Positions 1 to 9,300 of a DNA stretch of 64,000 nucleotides are shown here, piece after piece. The stretch's first letter is position 1. Each line of letters opens with the position of its first letter. Location: contig NZ_OZ253573.1 in NCBI RefSeq assembly GCF_965262965.1, positions 992,001 through 1,056,000 of the forward strand, in the 5' to 3' direction. This stretch comes from Poriferisodalis sp965262965 (lineage in GTDB: Bacteria > Actinomycetota > Acidimicrobiia > Acidimicrobiales > Poriferisodalaceae). The notes under the pieces are model-generated. The model did not search any database and was not told where the DNA came from. It saw nothing but the letters and a program-made list of their open reading frames with translations. Made by a program: the position numbers and the translations under genes.

Positions 1-347
1 GTGCCCAGTACTGCACCCCCGATGCGTCGTTCGCTGCGCAGTCCGAAGCCATCGGCGACCTCACCGACCTCCGCTCCTACACCGAGTGGATGAAAGGCAT
101 CCTGACGATCCTCGAAGACGGCTCGTACGACCTGAAGTCGTGGGCCGTCGACGAGGAGCGCAGCAGCGTGCTGGCCTACGCCGTATTCAACGGCACCCAC
201 ACCGGCGACGGCGGTCCGGTTCCGCCGACGGGGAAGGCGGCCAGCTCGGACTACGTGTACGACATGCGGTTCGAGGGCGGCAAGATCGCTCACATGACCA
301 AGATCTGGCACTCCGGCGTCGCCCTGCAGCAGCTCGGCTGGGCCTGA
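1..347 (+). CDS. SnoaL/NTF2-like fold protein, 3' part only
   Basis: The gene enters from the left edge. The frame is open from base 3 to the TGA at 345-347, giving about 114 residues without the N-terminus. The visible part ends in a beta-rich pattern (SDYVYDMRF, GGKIAHMTKIW) typical of the cone-shaped NTF2/SnoaL fold, which covers polyketide cyclases, ester cyclases and many small catabolic isomerases or dehydratases. No catalytic residue can be assigned with certainty. It lies 60 bp upstream of a molybdopterin oxidoreductase on the same strand, so it may belong to that catabolic group. The family is inferred from the sequence pattern; the specific function is unknown. Confidence 0.55.
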   Translation, partial: AQYCTPDASFAAQSEAIGDLTDLRSYTEWMKGILTILEDGSYDLKSWAVDEERSSVLAYAVFNGTHTGDGGPVPPTGKAASSDYVYDMRFEGGKIAHMTKIWHSGVALQQLGWA

Positions 348-408
348 ACTCCGACGCCAGTCCTACCACCAGATCCGCCGGGGTCTAGATGTGCCAGGAG
401 ACCAGATC

Positions 409-2427
409 GTGACGCCAATGCGGACGAACTGCCCACGTGACTGCTACGACAACTGCGGGATCGTGGTGCGCTCCGGCAAGGACGGTCGGGTCATCGTCCA
501 AGGCGATCCCGAGCATCCAGTCAGCCGAGGAACGCTGTGCACGAAGTGTGCAACGGCCTACAACGGAGTGTGGCAGGACCCCGAGGCCCGCCTCGGGACT
601 CCGCTCCGCCGGGTCGGCCCGAAGGGCGAAGGCGCATTCGCACCCATCAGCTGGGAAGACGCTCTGGCCGAGACCGCGGAACGCACGCAGCAGGTCGTCG
701 ACGAGCGCGGCCCCGCGGCCGTGCTCCACACCCACTACTCGGGAACGATGTCGATGCTGGCGTTCATGTTCCCGCTGCGGTTCTTTCACCGCTTGGGCGC
801 GACCGAAGTAGAGCCGGATTCGATCTGCAATCTGGCCGGACATATCGCGTGGTCGTACATGTTCGGCACGTCCGTCGCTGGATTCGACCCGCGTACCGCG
901 GTCGATTCATCGTGCATTCTCGTGTGGGGTGCCAACCCCTCTCACAGCGCCCCGCACATGGACCGGAACTGGCTGGGAGACTTCAACGGGTCCGTCATCG
1001 TCGTGGATCCGATACGCACGGCGACCGCGGCCCGGGCCGATCTTCATCTCCAGCCTTACCCCGGCACCGACGCTGCGCTGGCGTTTTCCATAGCGCACGA
1101 ACTCGGCGCCATGGCGGCCTTCGACACCGAGTTCATCGCTGACCATGTCCAAGGCGTCGACGAAGTGCTCCCCGTCATCGAGACGTGCACGCCCGAATGG
1201 GGTGAGGAACAAACGGGTGTCCCGGCTGGTGACATCAGGCAGGCTGCCCGGCTCTATGGGGCCGGACCGGCGCTTCTGTGGGCCGGTCAAGGACTCCAAC
1301 GTCAGCCCACGGGCGCAAATGTCATGCGCGCCGTCGGCTTGCTGCCGGCGCTGACTGGCAACATCGGCAAGCCCGGCGCAGGGATCAGCTACCTCAATGT
1401 TGCGGCGGCCGTGCTCGGCGCGGACTTCGACGAGCTGTCCGGCACGTCACTGGCCCCCAACGGCGCTCCCAAGGTCAATCACATCGGCCTTGCAGCCAAG
1501 CTCGAGGACCCCGAACGATTCGGAGCGTTGTTCAGCTGGAACACGAACCCGGTCGCCTCGGCTGCCGAGCAGGACAGGCTCCGCGCGGCACTGTGCCGAC
1601 AGGACCTGTTCACCGTCGTCGTGGACTGCTTCCCAACTGACACGGTCGACTACGCCGACATCGTGCTGCCCGCCGCGAGCTTCCTGGAATTCGACGACCT
1701 CACGTTCAGCTATATGTCACCGATCGTGGGAGCGCAACAGAAGGTCCGAGAGCCGATCGGCGAGGCGCTGTCGAATCAAGAGATCTTCCGTCGGCTCGCT
1801 GGGGCGATGGGCCTCGACGAGCCAGAGCTCCACGTGACCGACGATATGTTGATCCAGCGGCTCCTCGACCAGCTCGACCTCGGTCTTTCCTTCGCGGAGC
1901 TGGCAGAGCGAGGCCACGTGTATCTGGCCCGTGAGCCAGTCGACTTCTTCGCCGACCGACGCTTCCGCACCCCGTCGGGTCGCATCGAAATCGCATCCGA
2001 CGCTGCATCGGCGGCAGGCTTGCGACGGGCTCCGGTTCCGACGGCTGACGCCCGTGAAGCCGACGGGATCTTCCGGCTGCTGTCGCCTGCCTCACAGTGG
2101 CGGCTCAACGACTCCCACGCCAACGACCGCACCATCGCCCGGCGATCAGGTCCTGCAACCGTCACGATCCACCCCGCGGACGCGGCCGATCTCGGCATCG
2201 CCCACGGCGACCAGGTCCGAATGCGCAACAGCGCAGGCCAACTCGAGGTCGAGGCAAACGTGGAGAACGTCACACCTCGTGGCGTTCTCGTCAGCTACAA
2301 GGGACGTTGGCCCAAGCTGGAACCCGGCGGGGCCAACGTCAATGTCCTCCACGAGGCCATATCGTCCGACATCGAGGGCTGCAGCGCAGTGCACGCCACG
2401 CGAGTGACGCTCGAATTAGCGCATTGA
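409..2427 (+). CDS. Molybdopterin-dependent oxidoreductase, DMSO-reductase superfamily, 4Fe-4S
   Basis: A predicted 672-residue bis-MGD molybdenum or tungsten enzyme. The N-terminus has a C-x3-C-x3-C-x27-C pattern (Cys8, 12, 16, 44; NCPRDCYDNCG then CTKC), which should bind one 4Fe-4S cluster. The molybdopterin region follows (SICNLAGH, then WGANPSHSAPH), and a C-terminal molydopterin-dinucleotide-binding domain starts near residue 560 (QWRLNDSHAND, GDQVRMRNSAG). There is no Tat-type twin arginine, so it is probably cytoplasmic. I chose the GTG at 409 because AGGAG lies 9 bases upstream; GTG 391 or ATG 418 are alternatives. It is followed after 51 bp by an LLM monooxygenase. The substrate cannot be read from sequence. 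The closest general class is the BisC-like 'anaerobic dehydrogenases', which includes acetylene hydratase-like proteins. Confidence 0.85.
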   Translation: MTPMRTNCPRDCYDNCGIVVRSGKDGRVIVQGDPEHPVSRGTLCTKCATAYNGVWQDPEARLGTPLRRVGPKGEGAFAPISWEDALAETAERTQQVVDERGPAAVLHTHYSGTMSMLAFMFPLRFFHRLGATEVEPDSICNLAGHIAWSYMFGTSVAGFDPRTAVDSSCILVWGANPSHSAPHMDRNWLGDFNGSVIVVDPIRTATAARADLHLQPYPGTDAALAFSIAHELGAMAAFDTEFIADHVQGVDEVLPVIETCTPEWGEEQTGVPAGDIRQAARLYGAGPALLWAGQGLQRQPTGANVMRAVGLLPALTGNIGKPGAGISYLNVAAAVLGADFDELSGTSLAPNGAPKVNHIGLAAKLEDPERFGALFSWNTNPVASAAEQDRLRAALCRQDLFTVVVDCFPTDTVDYADIVLPAASFLEFDDLTFSYMSPIVGAQQKVREPIGEALSNQEIFRRLAGAMGLDEPELHVTDDMLIQRLLDQLDLGLSFAELAERGHVYLAREPVDFFADRRFRTPSGRIEIASDAASAAGLRRAPVPTADAREADGIFRLLSPASQWRLNDSHANDRTIARRSGPATVTIHPADAADLGIAHGDQVRMRNSAGQLEVEANVENVTPRGVLVSYKGRWPKLEPGGANVNVLHEAISSDIEGCSAVHATRVTLELAH

Positions 2428-2478
2428 CGCACTCGAATCCCGCTCGGTGGTGGTCGGCGACGTGGGTCGCCTAGACCG

Positions 2479-3855
2479 ATGAGTCGTGGCGAGATGCATC
2501 TGAGTGCATTCATCCAGGCGTCGCCAAATCATCAGATCAAGGGGATGTGGAAACACCCTGCGGACGAGACGTCGTGGGGCTACCGGACTTTGAGCTGGTG
2601 GCAGGACCTCGTGCGCACCCTGGAGAGGGGCTGCTTCGACGGGATCTTCTTCGCAGACGTCTTGGGCACATACGACGTCTACGGGGCGAGTCGCGAGGCT
2701 GCCTTGCGTGGTGCGGTCCAGATTCCCGGCATCGACCCCACCCTGCTGATCCCGGCGTTGGCGGCGTGCACCGAGAACCTCGGCTTCGCAGTGACTATGT
2801 CGACCAGCCACCACGCCCCCTACCACACGGCCCGGCTGTTCTCGACCCTCGACCACCTCACCGCAGGCCGTGTCGGCTGGAACATCGTGACCTCGTACCT
2901 GTCCGATGCCGAACGCCAGGGACTCGGCGAGATCCTGCCCCACGACGCTCGTTACGACCGGGCCGACGAGTACGTCGATGTCTGCCTGAAGCTGTGGGAA
3001 CGCAGCTGGGAGGACGGCGCGATCGTCCTCGATGCCGAGGCCGACACGTTCACCGACCCGGCGAAGGTGCACGAGATCAACCATTCCGGTGATTGGTTCA
3101 CCGTCGAAGGCCCCCACATGGTCGAACCCTCCCCTCAGCGCACACCAGTGCTGTACCAGGCAGGAAACTCGGCGCGCGGTGTCGAGTTCGCTGCGAACAC
3201 GGGAGAGGTCGTGTTCATGTCTGTGCCAGGCAACGACCGGGGTGCCGCTGTTGTGGCATCGCTGCGCGAACATGCCGCGGCAGCCGGCCGAGATCCCGAA
3301 CAGATCAGGGCCCTGCAGGTGGCGCGGGTCGTGGTCGCCGAGACCGATGCGCAAGCCCGGGCGATGCGCGACGAGTGGTCACGGTTGTTCTCCGTCGACG
3401 GCTACCTCGCTCTCTACGGTGGCTGGACGGGCATCGACTTAGGCGGCCACCCGCCGGACACACCGATCGATGACATCGAAGCGAACGCGATCCGCACCCA
3501 GGTCGAGCGCTGGAAACTGGAAGATCCCGAGAGGACCTGGACCGTCGGCGATGTCGCCCGACGGCTTTCGGAGACCGCCGGCGGGCTGGGATTTGTGGGT
3601 TCACCGGCCGCCGTTGCCGATCAGATGGAGGCGTTCATGGAGACCACCGGCGTCGACGGGTTCAACGTGACGACGGCTCCGGTCCCGTTGGGGTTCACCC
3701 AAGTGGTCGACTTGCTGGTGCCCGAGCTCCAGCGGCGTGGTCGATTCCGCACCAGCTACGAGGGCAGTACTTTCCGGGAGAACTTCTTCGGTGCCGGCCA
3801 GCGGCACCTGCACCCCACCTACCCCCGTCCGAAACGCAACGAGATCAGCCCATGA
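2479..3855 (+). CDS. LLM-class flavin-dependent monooxygenase, NtaA/SnaA/DszA type
   Basis: A 458-residue protein of the bacterial luciferase-like superfamily. Its N-terminus (MHLSAFIQ, then WGYRTLSWWQDLVRTLERGCFDGIFFAD) and the central GRVGWNIVTSY motif are hallmarks of the nitrilotriacetate / pristinamycin / dibenzothiophene-sulfone monooxygenase group. These enzymes use FMNH2 supplied by a separate reductase to oxidise their substrate with O2. Length fits the family (430-460). No flavin reductase is nearby. The gene ends in ATGA, shared with the start of the next gene, so the two are probably translated together. The class is clear; the substrate is unknown. Confidence 0.9.
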   Translation: MSRGEMHLSAFIQASPNHQIKGMWKHPADETSWGYRTLSWWQDLVRTLERGCFDGIFFADVLGTYDVYGASREAALRGAVQIPGIDPTLLIPALAACTENLGFAVTMSTSHHAPYHTARLFSTLDHLTAGRVGWNIVTSYLSDAERQGLGEILPHDARYDRADEYVDVCLKLWERSWEDGAIVLDAEADTFTDPAKVHEINHSGDWFTVEGPHMVEPSPQRTPVLYQAGNSARGVEFAANTGEVVFMSVPGNDRGAAVVASLREHAAAAGRDPEQIRALQVARVVVAETDAQARAMRDEWSRLFSVDGYLALYGGWTGIDLGGHPPDTPIDDIEANAIRTQVERWKLEDPERTWTVGDVARRLSETAGGLGFVGSPAAVADQMEAFMETTGVDGFNVTTAPVPLGFTQVVDLLVPELQRRGRFRTSYEGSTFRENFFGAGQRHLHPTYPRPKRNEISP

Positions 3856-4517
3856 CGCCTGCCGCCAACTCGTCGATCGACTCAGCCCGCGTCCGGGCCC
3901 TCGTCGTCGAAGCCGTCACCCAATCGGCCGAACTCATCGACACCCCGGCCACAGCCGAGCTATGGGACCAGCCCTCGGCCCTCGAAGGCATGACGGTCGG
4001 AGCACTCTGCGCCCACCTCGTACGCGCCGCCGGCGCGACGATCGCCTACCTGGACCGCACCCCACCCGACCGGCGCGCCGACGGCGACCTCCTCACCGCG
4101 GTCACCTACTTCCACGCCGCGGTCGACTCCCCCGTCCACGAACAGATCAAGGACGTCTCCGCATCCGAATCGGCCATCGGTCACCAAGCCACCGCAGACA
4201 AGTGCCGCCAACTGGCCGACGACCTGCAAACACGACTGGCTGACGAACCCGCCGACCGCCTCGTCGCCGCACTGGGAGGCCGACTCCTCACCCTCGACGA
4301 TTTCTGCCGCACCAGGCTGATAGAAGTCCTCCTCCATCTCGACGACCTCGCCATCAGCACCGGCCAGACTCGCCCGACCACCGACCCACTCGGCCCAGCG
4401 ATCATCATCGAGATCTGCATCGACATCGCCCGCAACCGCAACGGCGACTGGAACGTCCTCTACGCCCTGACCCGAGCAGAACGCTCAAGCGACCCCGCAG
4501 TATTCCCCGTCTTCTAA
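3852..4517 (+). CDS. Maleylpyruvate isomerase-like mycothiol-dependent protein (DinB-like fold)
   Basis: A 221-residue protein with the N-terminal helical-bundle signature of the mycothiol-dependent maleylpyruvate isomerase family (TSALEGMTVGALCAHLVRAAG type segment, here with SALEGMTVGALCAHLVRAA, and the later DDFCRTRLIEVLLHLDDL helix). In this family the conserved histidines and acidic residues (His in AHLVRA, E-x3-H-xx-D in the last helix) hold a divalent metal, and mycothiol serves as cofactor. It overlaps the upstream monooxygenase by 4 bases (ATGA), suggesting a shared job in ring or side-chain catabolism. Mycothiol dependence is inferred from family membership and agrees with an actinobacterial host. 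The exact reaction is unknown. Confidence 0.8.
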   Translation: MTPAANSSIDSARVRALVVEAVTQSAELIDTPATAELWDQPSALEGMTVGALCAHLVRAAGATIAYLDRTPPDRRADGDLLTAVTYFHAAVDSPVHEQIKDVSASESAIGHQATADKCRQLADDLQTRLADEPADRLVAALGGRLLTLDDFCRTRLIEVLLHLDDLAISTGQTRPTTDPLGPAIIIEICIDIARNRNGDWNVLYALTRAERSSDPAVFPVF

Positions 4518-4559
4518 TCCCCACCCCACAACGCACCCACCTGCGCTGAGCACCCCGTT

Positions 4560-5261
4560 GTGGTCACCAACATGCGCGGCGTGTACAACGACCACATCGC
4601 CACCCACGTGATGGCGTTCCTGCTCGCCTTCGCCCGAAGGTTGCCGCACTACGCACACGACCAGCGCAACCGGGAGTATCGACGTGGAATTGCCCCGGTC
4701 CTGCACCTTGCAGACTCGACCGTGCTGTTCATCGGCGCCGGCGGTGTCGCCCACCAGGCAGCCCACTACCTGCAGCCATGGGGGCCGAGAATCGTGGCCG
4801 TCGACGCCCGCCCCGAGACCACATCGGGCGGGGCGATCGACGCCGTGTTCGGCACCGACGACCTCGAAGCTCAGCTTCCGATGGCCGACGCAATCGTGAT
4901 GACGGTTCCCCACACACCCGACAGCGAGGGGATGCTGGGCCGTCGACAGTTCGCGCTGATGAAGCCCACGGCCGTGTTCATCAACATCGGGCGCGGCATG
5001 ACCGTCGTGCTCGACGATCTCGTCAACGCGCTGGAGGCCGGTGATCTCGCCGGCACAGGCCTCGACGTCTTCGACCAGGAGCCGCTGCCACCGGACCACC
5101 GGATCTGGGCACTGCCCAACGTGCTCATCACACCGCACGTGGCCATGGTCGGCCCCGACATCGACCAACGGCGATTCGACCTCATCGCCGACAACTGTCG
5201 TCGCCTGCTCGCCGACGAACCGCTCCACTACGTCGTCGCCGACAAGATCCTCGGCTTCTAA
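4560..5261 (+). pseudogene. D-2-hydroxyacid dehydrogenase lacking its N-terminal third
   Basis: The readable part (about 233 residues) contains the NAD-binding domain and the C-terminal return of a D-isomer-specific 2-hydroxyacid dehydrogenase: VLFIGAGGVAHQAA (dinucleotide fold), VMTVPHTPDSEGML, FINIGRGM, GLDVFDQEPLP, and the ITPHVA histidine region. Family members are about 310-330 residues and carry a further 90-100 residues before the TNMRGVYNDHIA segment with which this frame opens. Upstream the frame closes at a stop (4515-4517) that is also the stop of the preceding gene, so the catalytic N-terminal domain is absent. It is most likely a deletion remnant. A second, diverged copy of its last 22 codons sits at 7320-7390. 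Confidence 0.8.
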
Positions 5262-5377
5262 CCCGGACCGCAGTCAGACTCGCCCCGACCAGGGGCTTCC
5301 GGGCATCGAACGGGGACACGAACCCGACATACATGGCCCCAAGGGACCCGAGACGCCGTCATGGCCCTGACATTGGA

Positions 5378-6794
5378 GGCTCTTCGCGTTTTAGGGTGGA
5401 GTGAGGGTGTCGAGGAGTGTCCAGTCGGGTTTGCCGGCGTAGAGGAGTGCTCGGATTCGGTAGTGCTCGAAGTTGGTGAGACCGGACGCGTTGCGTTTGA
5501 TGAGCTTGGCGAGATTGTTCGCTGCCTCGGTGGGTCCGTTGGTGACGCGTGAGAGGTGCCAGTTGGCGATCTGGGTGCGCCAGCGTCCAAGGGTGCGGCC
5601 GAGCCTGTTCATCTCCGGGGACCAGGCGGGATCGCGCAGATCGAGGGCGAGCGCGTCGAGGGCTCGTCGGGCGAGGCGGTGGCTGGGGATCTGGTAGGTC
5701 TGGCGCAGGGTCTCTTTGGCGTGCCAGGCGTCTCGCAGCTCACCGCGGGGATCGCCGGCTGCGAGCAGGCCGCGCAGCTTCGCGTCGCTGTCTGTGCTGA
5801 GGCGTTCGTGGGCCATGGTGAGCGGCTTGCGGACCCGGTACAGCGGGCCGTTTTTGGTGCCCCGCCCGCCGAGGGTGTCGTTCTGGACGCGGCGGCGCAC
5901 CTCGTCGACCATCTGGTTGCCCAAGCGCACGACGTGGAACGGGTCCGCGACCTGGCGTGCGTGCGCCAGCGCGGTGTCGAACGCCTTGCGGTACGGACCT
6001 GACAGGTCCATCACCGCCCAGCGGACCGCCCGGCGCCACTGCGGCGTGCTTGCCTCCAGCCATTTGATCGCCGGATTGGCTGTGCGGCCTGCGACGATGT
6101 CGAGCAGGATCCCGCGGCGGGCGTCCACGATCGTGGTGCCCCACCGTTTGCGCCGGTACTTGCCGTGGCGCCACATCAAGATCTCGTCGAGCCCCAGCGC
6201 GGTGACGCCGTCGATGCGGCCGCGGTCCGCGGCGAGCAGCGCTGTTCCCCAGCGCCGCACTTCGCCCATCACGGTGTGCCAATTGCAGCCCAGCTCCGCG
6301 GCGATCTCTTTGACGGTGCGGCCCCGCCCCACCCGACGCGTCGCCCGGCGCGCTGCCCGCGACGTCAAACGCGCCCGCGGCGGCGCTATCTCTGGCGACT
6401 GCTCAGTAAACGTCCCCACCGCGCAGTCCCCATTCGGACAGCGCCAGCGGCGCTTTGCCAACACCAGCCGCACCGGCCGCCCGAACGACCCCAGGTCCAC
6501 CAGCTCCGCACGCCTGACGCCGCTCGACCACACAGACCCGCCGCAGGACCCGCACACCGGTCGCGGCGAACGAAGCCGCACCAGGACCCTCAACGGCCGG
6601 CCCGGCTCGTCGCCCACCGACACCACTTCCACATCGGCGCCGAGTCCGACCAGCAGCTCATTGACACGCGTAGGGTCGCTCTCCACGGGGATCCTCCAGG
6701 ACTCGGCGGCATAGACACCTCCGATTCTGGGGGATCCCCCGCGTTCACACCGGGACCCTCACACCACCAACTCCACCCTCAAACGCGAAGCGCC
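5378..6794. mobile_element. ISL3-family insertion sequence
   Basis: The element is about 1.42 kb and carries one transposase gene. Terminal inverted repeats about 25 bp long match at 5378-5402 and, reversed, 6770-6794. They share the core TTCGCGTTT then AGGGTGGAGT, with two mismatches near the outer end and middle. The left repeat contains the transposase stop codon. ISL3 elements usually make 8-bp target duplications. Here the flanking octamers (5370-5377 and 6795-6802) do not match, so the insertion is old or one flank was rearranged. That agrees with the gene debris on both sides. Confidence 0.8.
5391..6686 (-). CDS. ISL3-family transposase
   Basis: A full-length transposase of 431 residues. 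The N-terminus has a zinc-binding region (CGSCGGSVW, CPNGDCAVGTFTE) and a helix-turn-helix stretch (GRTVKEIAAELGCNWHTVM). The DDE_Tnp_ISL3 catalytic domain follows: GLDEILM, then VVRLGNQMVDEVRRRVQ, and near the end the SRVTNGPTEAANNLAKLIKR motif with the conserved Glu. No frameshift or stop is seen, so the protein could be active. It is enclosed by matching inverted repeats and flanked by degraded genes. Confidence 0.92.
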   Translation of the reverse strand: MESDPTRVNELLVGLGADVEVVSVGDEPGRPLRVLVRLRSPRPVCGSCGGSVWSSGVRRAELVDLGSFGRPVRLVLAKRRWRCPNGDCAVGTFTEQSPEIAPPRARLTSRAARRATRRVGRGRTVKEIAAELGCNWHTVMGEVRRWGTALLAADRGRIDGVTALGLDEILMWRHGKYRRKRWGTTIVDARRGILLDIVAGRTANPAIKWLEASTPQWRRAVRWAVMDLSGPYRKAFDTALAHARQVADPFHVVRLGNQMVDEVRRRVQNDTLGGRGTKNGPLYRVRKPLTMAHERLSTDSDAKLRGLLAAGDPRGELRDAWHAKETLRQTYQIPSHRLARRALDALALDLRDPAWSPEMNRLGRTLGRWRTQIANWHLSRVTNGPTEAANNLAKLIKRNASGLTNFEHYRIRALLYAGKPDWTLLDTLTPP

Positions 6795-6871
6795 CCGTTT
6801 CCGCTATCACGACGCAGCCGGGCACTCCGCCTGCTGGCAAGGACCAGAACCCGCTCTTCTGCGGCACCCGA

Positions 6872-7190
6872 CTACTCGGCGCCCACCGACAGTTCCGCCT
6901 GCCGCAGCACAAGCTGGGTAGCGCCTTCCGCCAGGTCTGGCGGATAGCCGTACTTGGCCAGCAGCCGGCGGTCGTTGCGACGCAGGTTCGCACGCACCGA
7001 CTCACGCTCGGTCCAGTCGAGCTTTGGCATCGCCTTGACAATTTCGGTCAGCTCCCGCGCCATCAGCCTCAGTGCGTCGCTCTGCATGACTTCGATTGCC
7101 GACTCGTTGTCTGCGAGCGCATCGTAGAACGCGGTCTCTTCGGTCTCGACGAGGAACGGGAGCCGCTCGGTCCGATGCAGGCGCATGACG
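6872..7190 (-). pseudogene. C-terminal remnant of a type I restriction enzyme R subunit (HsdR)
   Basis: About 105 codons remain. The sequence reads FYDALADNESAIEVMQSD, then ARELTEIVKAMPKLDWTER, then RRLLAKYGYPPDLAEGAT, closing at a TAG (6872-6874). This matches the C-terminal helical region of HsdR (DUF3387-like), which contacts the methylase core. Helicase and nuclease domains, and any hsdM or hsdS gene, are absent from the window. The frame continues upstream to 7270 but the residues before about 7190 do not look like HsdR. Next to the ISL3 element and another gene remnant, this is the tail of a lost restriction system. Confidence 0.65.
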
Positions 7191-7319
7191 GCTGGCAGCC
7201 CGGCCGGAGTCGCAATCAGAAGCGCTCCATGACTCAAGCGCGGAGATCGGAGACAGAGCCGTACTCGCACTCTTCCCTGTACAAGAGGGCGAACAGCAGC
7301 AAGAGATCCAAGACAACGA

Positions 7320-7390
7320 CGAACCGGCGCCGCCTACTCGCCGGCGAGCCGCTCCACTACGTTGTCGCGGACAAGATCCTCGGCTTCTGA
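7320..7390 (+). pseudogene. Second copy of the 2-hydroxyacid dehydrogenase C-terminus
   Basis: The last 22 codons before the TGA at 7388-7390 read RRRLLAGEPLHYVVADKILGF. They are almost identical in protein to the end of the dehydrogenase fragment at 5198-5261 (RRLLADEPLHYVVADKILGF), while the DNA differs at several silent positions. The likeness stops abruptly before about 7313. It is therefore not a fresh duplication by the neighbouring IS but the end of a diverged paralogue, most of which has been deleted. Confidence 0.7.
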
Positions 7391-7585
7391 CCACAGCCGC
7401 ATCGCCTATGTCGATGCACTCGACGATAAAAAGGCCAGGATTGTGGCCATTGGAGCCCTGTCCCTCAGCAAGAAAACGGCCACTGGGCTCATCACGCCCC
7501 GCGACATACTGGCTCTCGCTCGACGCATCAGACTCCAGTGTTCCTCGTTTGAGGTACACTCGTGTGGCACGCAGGAGATCGCGCT

Positions 7586-7840
7586 ATGGCCAAGACCGAG
7601 ATGATCCGAGCTCGGGTCGAACCGGATCTGAAGGTGCAAGCCGAGCGTGTCCTTCGCGAACTCGGATTGTCGGCCACTGAGGCGATCACTCTGTTCTACA
7701 AGCAAGTAGTCCTGCGGCAAGGCGTTCCGTTTGACGTCAGCATCCCGAACGCCGAAACCGTCGAAGCCCTGCGACAGGCCCGGGAGCCCGACGAGCTGAC
7801 CGAGTACTCAAGCCTCGACGAACTCAAAGCCACGCTGTAG
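7586..7840 (+). CDS. RelB/DinJ-family antitoxin
   Basis: An 84-residue protein whose N-terminus (MAKTEMIRARVEPDLKVQAE) forms the ribbon-helix-helix DNA-binding motif of RelB/DinJ antitoxins, followed by LGLSATEAITLFYKQVVLRQG, the standard second half of the motif. The C-terminal part (SLDELKATL) is the flexible toxin-binding tail. The ATG at 7586 is preceded by AGGAG at 7572-7576. The toxin gene starts 6 bp after its stop. It would neutralise the toxin and repress the operon; no operator could be identified with confidence. Confidence 0.88.
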   Translation: MAKTEMIRARVEPDLKVQAERVLRELGLSATEAITLFYKQVVLRQGVPFDVSIPNAETVEALRQAREPDELTEYSSLDELKATL

Positions 7841-7846
7841 CCCGCA

Positions 7847-8113
7847 GTGACTCTGCGGACGACGAATCGCTTCGAAAGGGACCTCAAGCGCGTCAAGCGG
7901 CGCGGCAAGGACCTCAACAAGCTGTGGGCCGTGCTGGAGATTCTCATGGCGGGCGACGAACTACATTCCCGTCACCGACCGCACCGCTTGTCGGGACAGT
8001 GGTCGGATTTCTGGGAATGCCACATCGAGCCTGACTGGCTGCTGATCTGGGACCGCCAGGAACACGCGCTCGTGCTTGTCCGAACGGGCACACACAGCGA
8101 TCTCTTTGGCTGA
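7847..8113 (+). CDS. YafQ-family mRNA interferase toxin
   Basis: An 88-residue RelE-superfamily toxin with a GTG start. Motifs are TTNRFERDLKRVKRRGKDL at the N-terminus, HRPHRLSGQWSDFWECHIEPDW in the core and LVRTGTHSDLFG at the end. The YafQ subgroup cleaves ribosome-bound mRNA. Catalytic histidines of YafQ correspond well to His in SRHRPH and to the terminal THSDLF histidine, and the aromatic residue before the C-terminal end is retained. It forms an operon with the RelB-type antitoxin upstream. Its stop lies 16 bp before the left end of the IS630 element, so the pair is intact. Confidence 0.88.
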   Translation: MTLRTTNRFERDLKRVKRRGKDLNKLWAVLEILMAGDELHSRHRPHRLSGQWSDFWECHIEPDWLLIWDRQEHALVLVRTGTHSDLFG

Positions 8114-8129
8114 TCACAGCCCACTACTA

Positions 8130-9300
8130 GTGTCTTGTTTGGCTAGTTCGGCGCGTTATCATGGTGGGGCGGCAGCGTGGCTGCGGCAGGCGATGATCGG
8201 AGGCGGACATGGGTGCACGGCGGGGACGGCCGACGGTCGCGATCGTGCTGGACGGCGAGGAACGCGAGACGCTCGAGCGGTGGGCGCGGCGGCCCAAGTC
8301 GTCCCAGGCGCTGGCGCTGCGGTGCCGCATCGTGCTGGGCGCGGCCGAGGGCCGCCCCAACAAGGAGATCGCTGCGGGGCTGGGGTGCCATCCCGCGACG
8401 GTGTCCAAGTGGCGCCGCCGGTTCGCCGAGCGCCGCCTCGACGGGCTCTGCGACGACCCGCGGCCGGGCCCGCCGCGCACCATCGACGACGCCGCCGTCG
8501 AGAGGGTGATCGTGCTCACCCTGGAGAGCACGCCGGCGGACGCGACGCACTGGTCGGTGCGGTCGATGGCCAAAGCGGCGGGCATCTCGCCGTCGTCGGT
8601 GCATGCCATCTGGCAGGCGTTCGGGCTCAAGCCCCACCTCGCCGAGGAGTCCGAGCTGTCCCCGGACCCGCAGTTCATCGACAAGGTCCGCGACGTGGCC
8701 GGGCTGTACCTGAACCCCCCCGAGGCCGCGGTGGTGCTGTGCGTGGACGAAAAGACCCAGATACAGGCACTGGACCGCACCGCCCCGATCCTGCCGCTGA
8801 TGCCCGGCACACCCCAGAGGCGCACCCACGACTACCGCCGCCACGGCACCACCGACCTGTTCGCGGCCCTCGACACCGCCTCGGGCAAGGTCATCACCTC
8901 GATGACGCCGCGGCACCGCGCCGAGGAGTTCCGCAAGTTCTTGAACCTCATCGACAAAGAGATCCCGCAGCACCTCGACGTGCACATCGTGCTCGACAAC
9001 GTCTCCACCCACAAAACGCCCTCCATCAAGCGCTGGCTGCTGCGCCACCCCCGCTTCAAGCTCCACTTCACCCCCACCTACAGCTCCTGGATGAACCTCG
9101 TCGAGCGCTGGTTCTCCGAGCTGACCACCAAATGGCTCCGCCGCGGCACCCACACCAGCGTCACAGACCTCAAAGACTCCATCAACGCCTGGGTCGACAA
9201 CTGGAACAACGACCCCAAACCCTTCATATGGCGCAAGACCGCCGACGAGATACTCGACAGCCTCGCCACATATATCCAACGAATTCCCCAAACAGGACAC
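8130..9300. mobile_element. IS630-family insertion sequence
   Basis: The element is 1,171 bp and flanked by a TA dinucleotide on both sides (8128-8129 and 9301-9302), the hallmark of IS630/Tc1 insertion. Inverted repeats begin GTGTCTTGTTTGG on the left and, read inward from the right, GTGTCCTGTTTGGGG. The element sits exactly in the TA of a CTAG that marks the left edge of the neighbouring IS1182-like element, so it arrived later. Confidence 0.88.

Noticed and set aside
5370..6802. 8-bp target duplication around the ISL3 element
   Set aside because: The octamers outside the inverted repeats do not match.
8143..9300. Minus-strand continuation of the IS1182 transposase as a real coding region
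   Set aside because: It is the antisense of the IS630 transposase and has no family likeness; openness follows from codon bias on the other strand.
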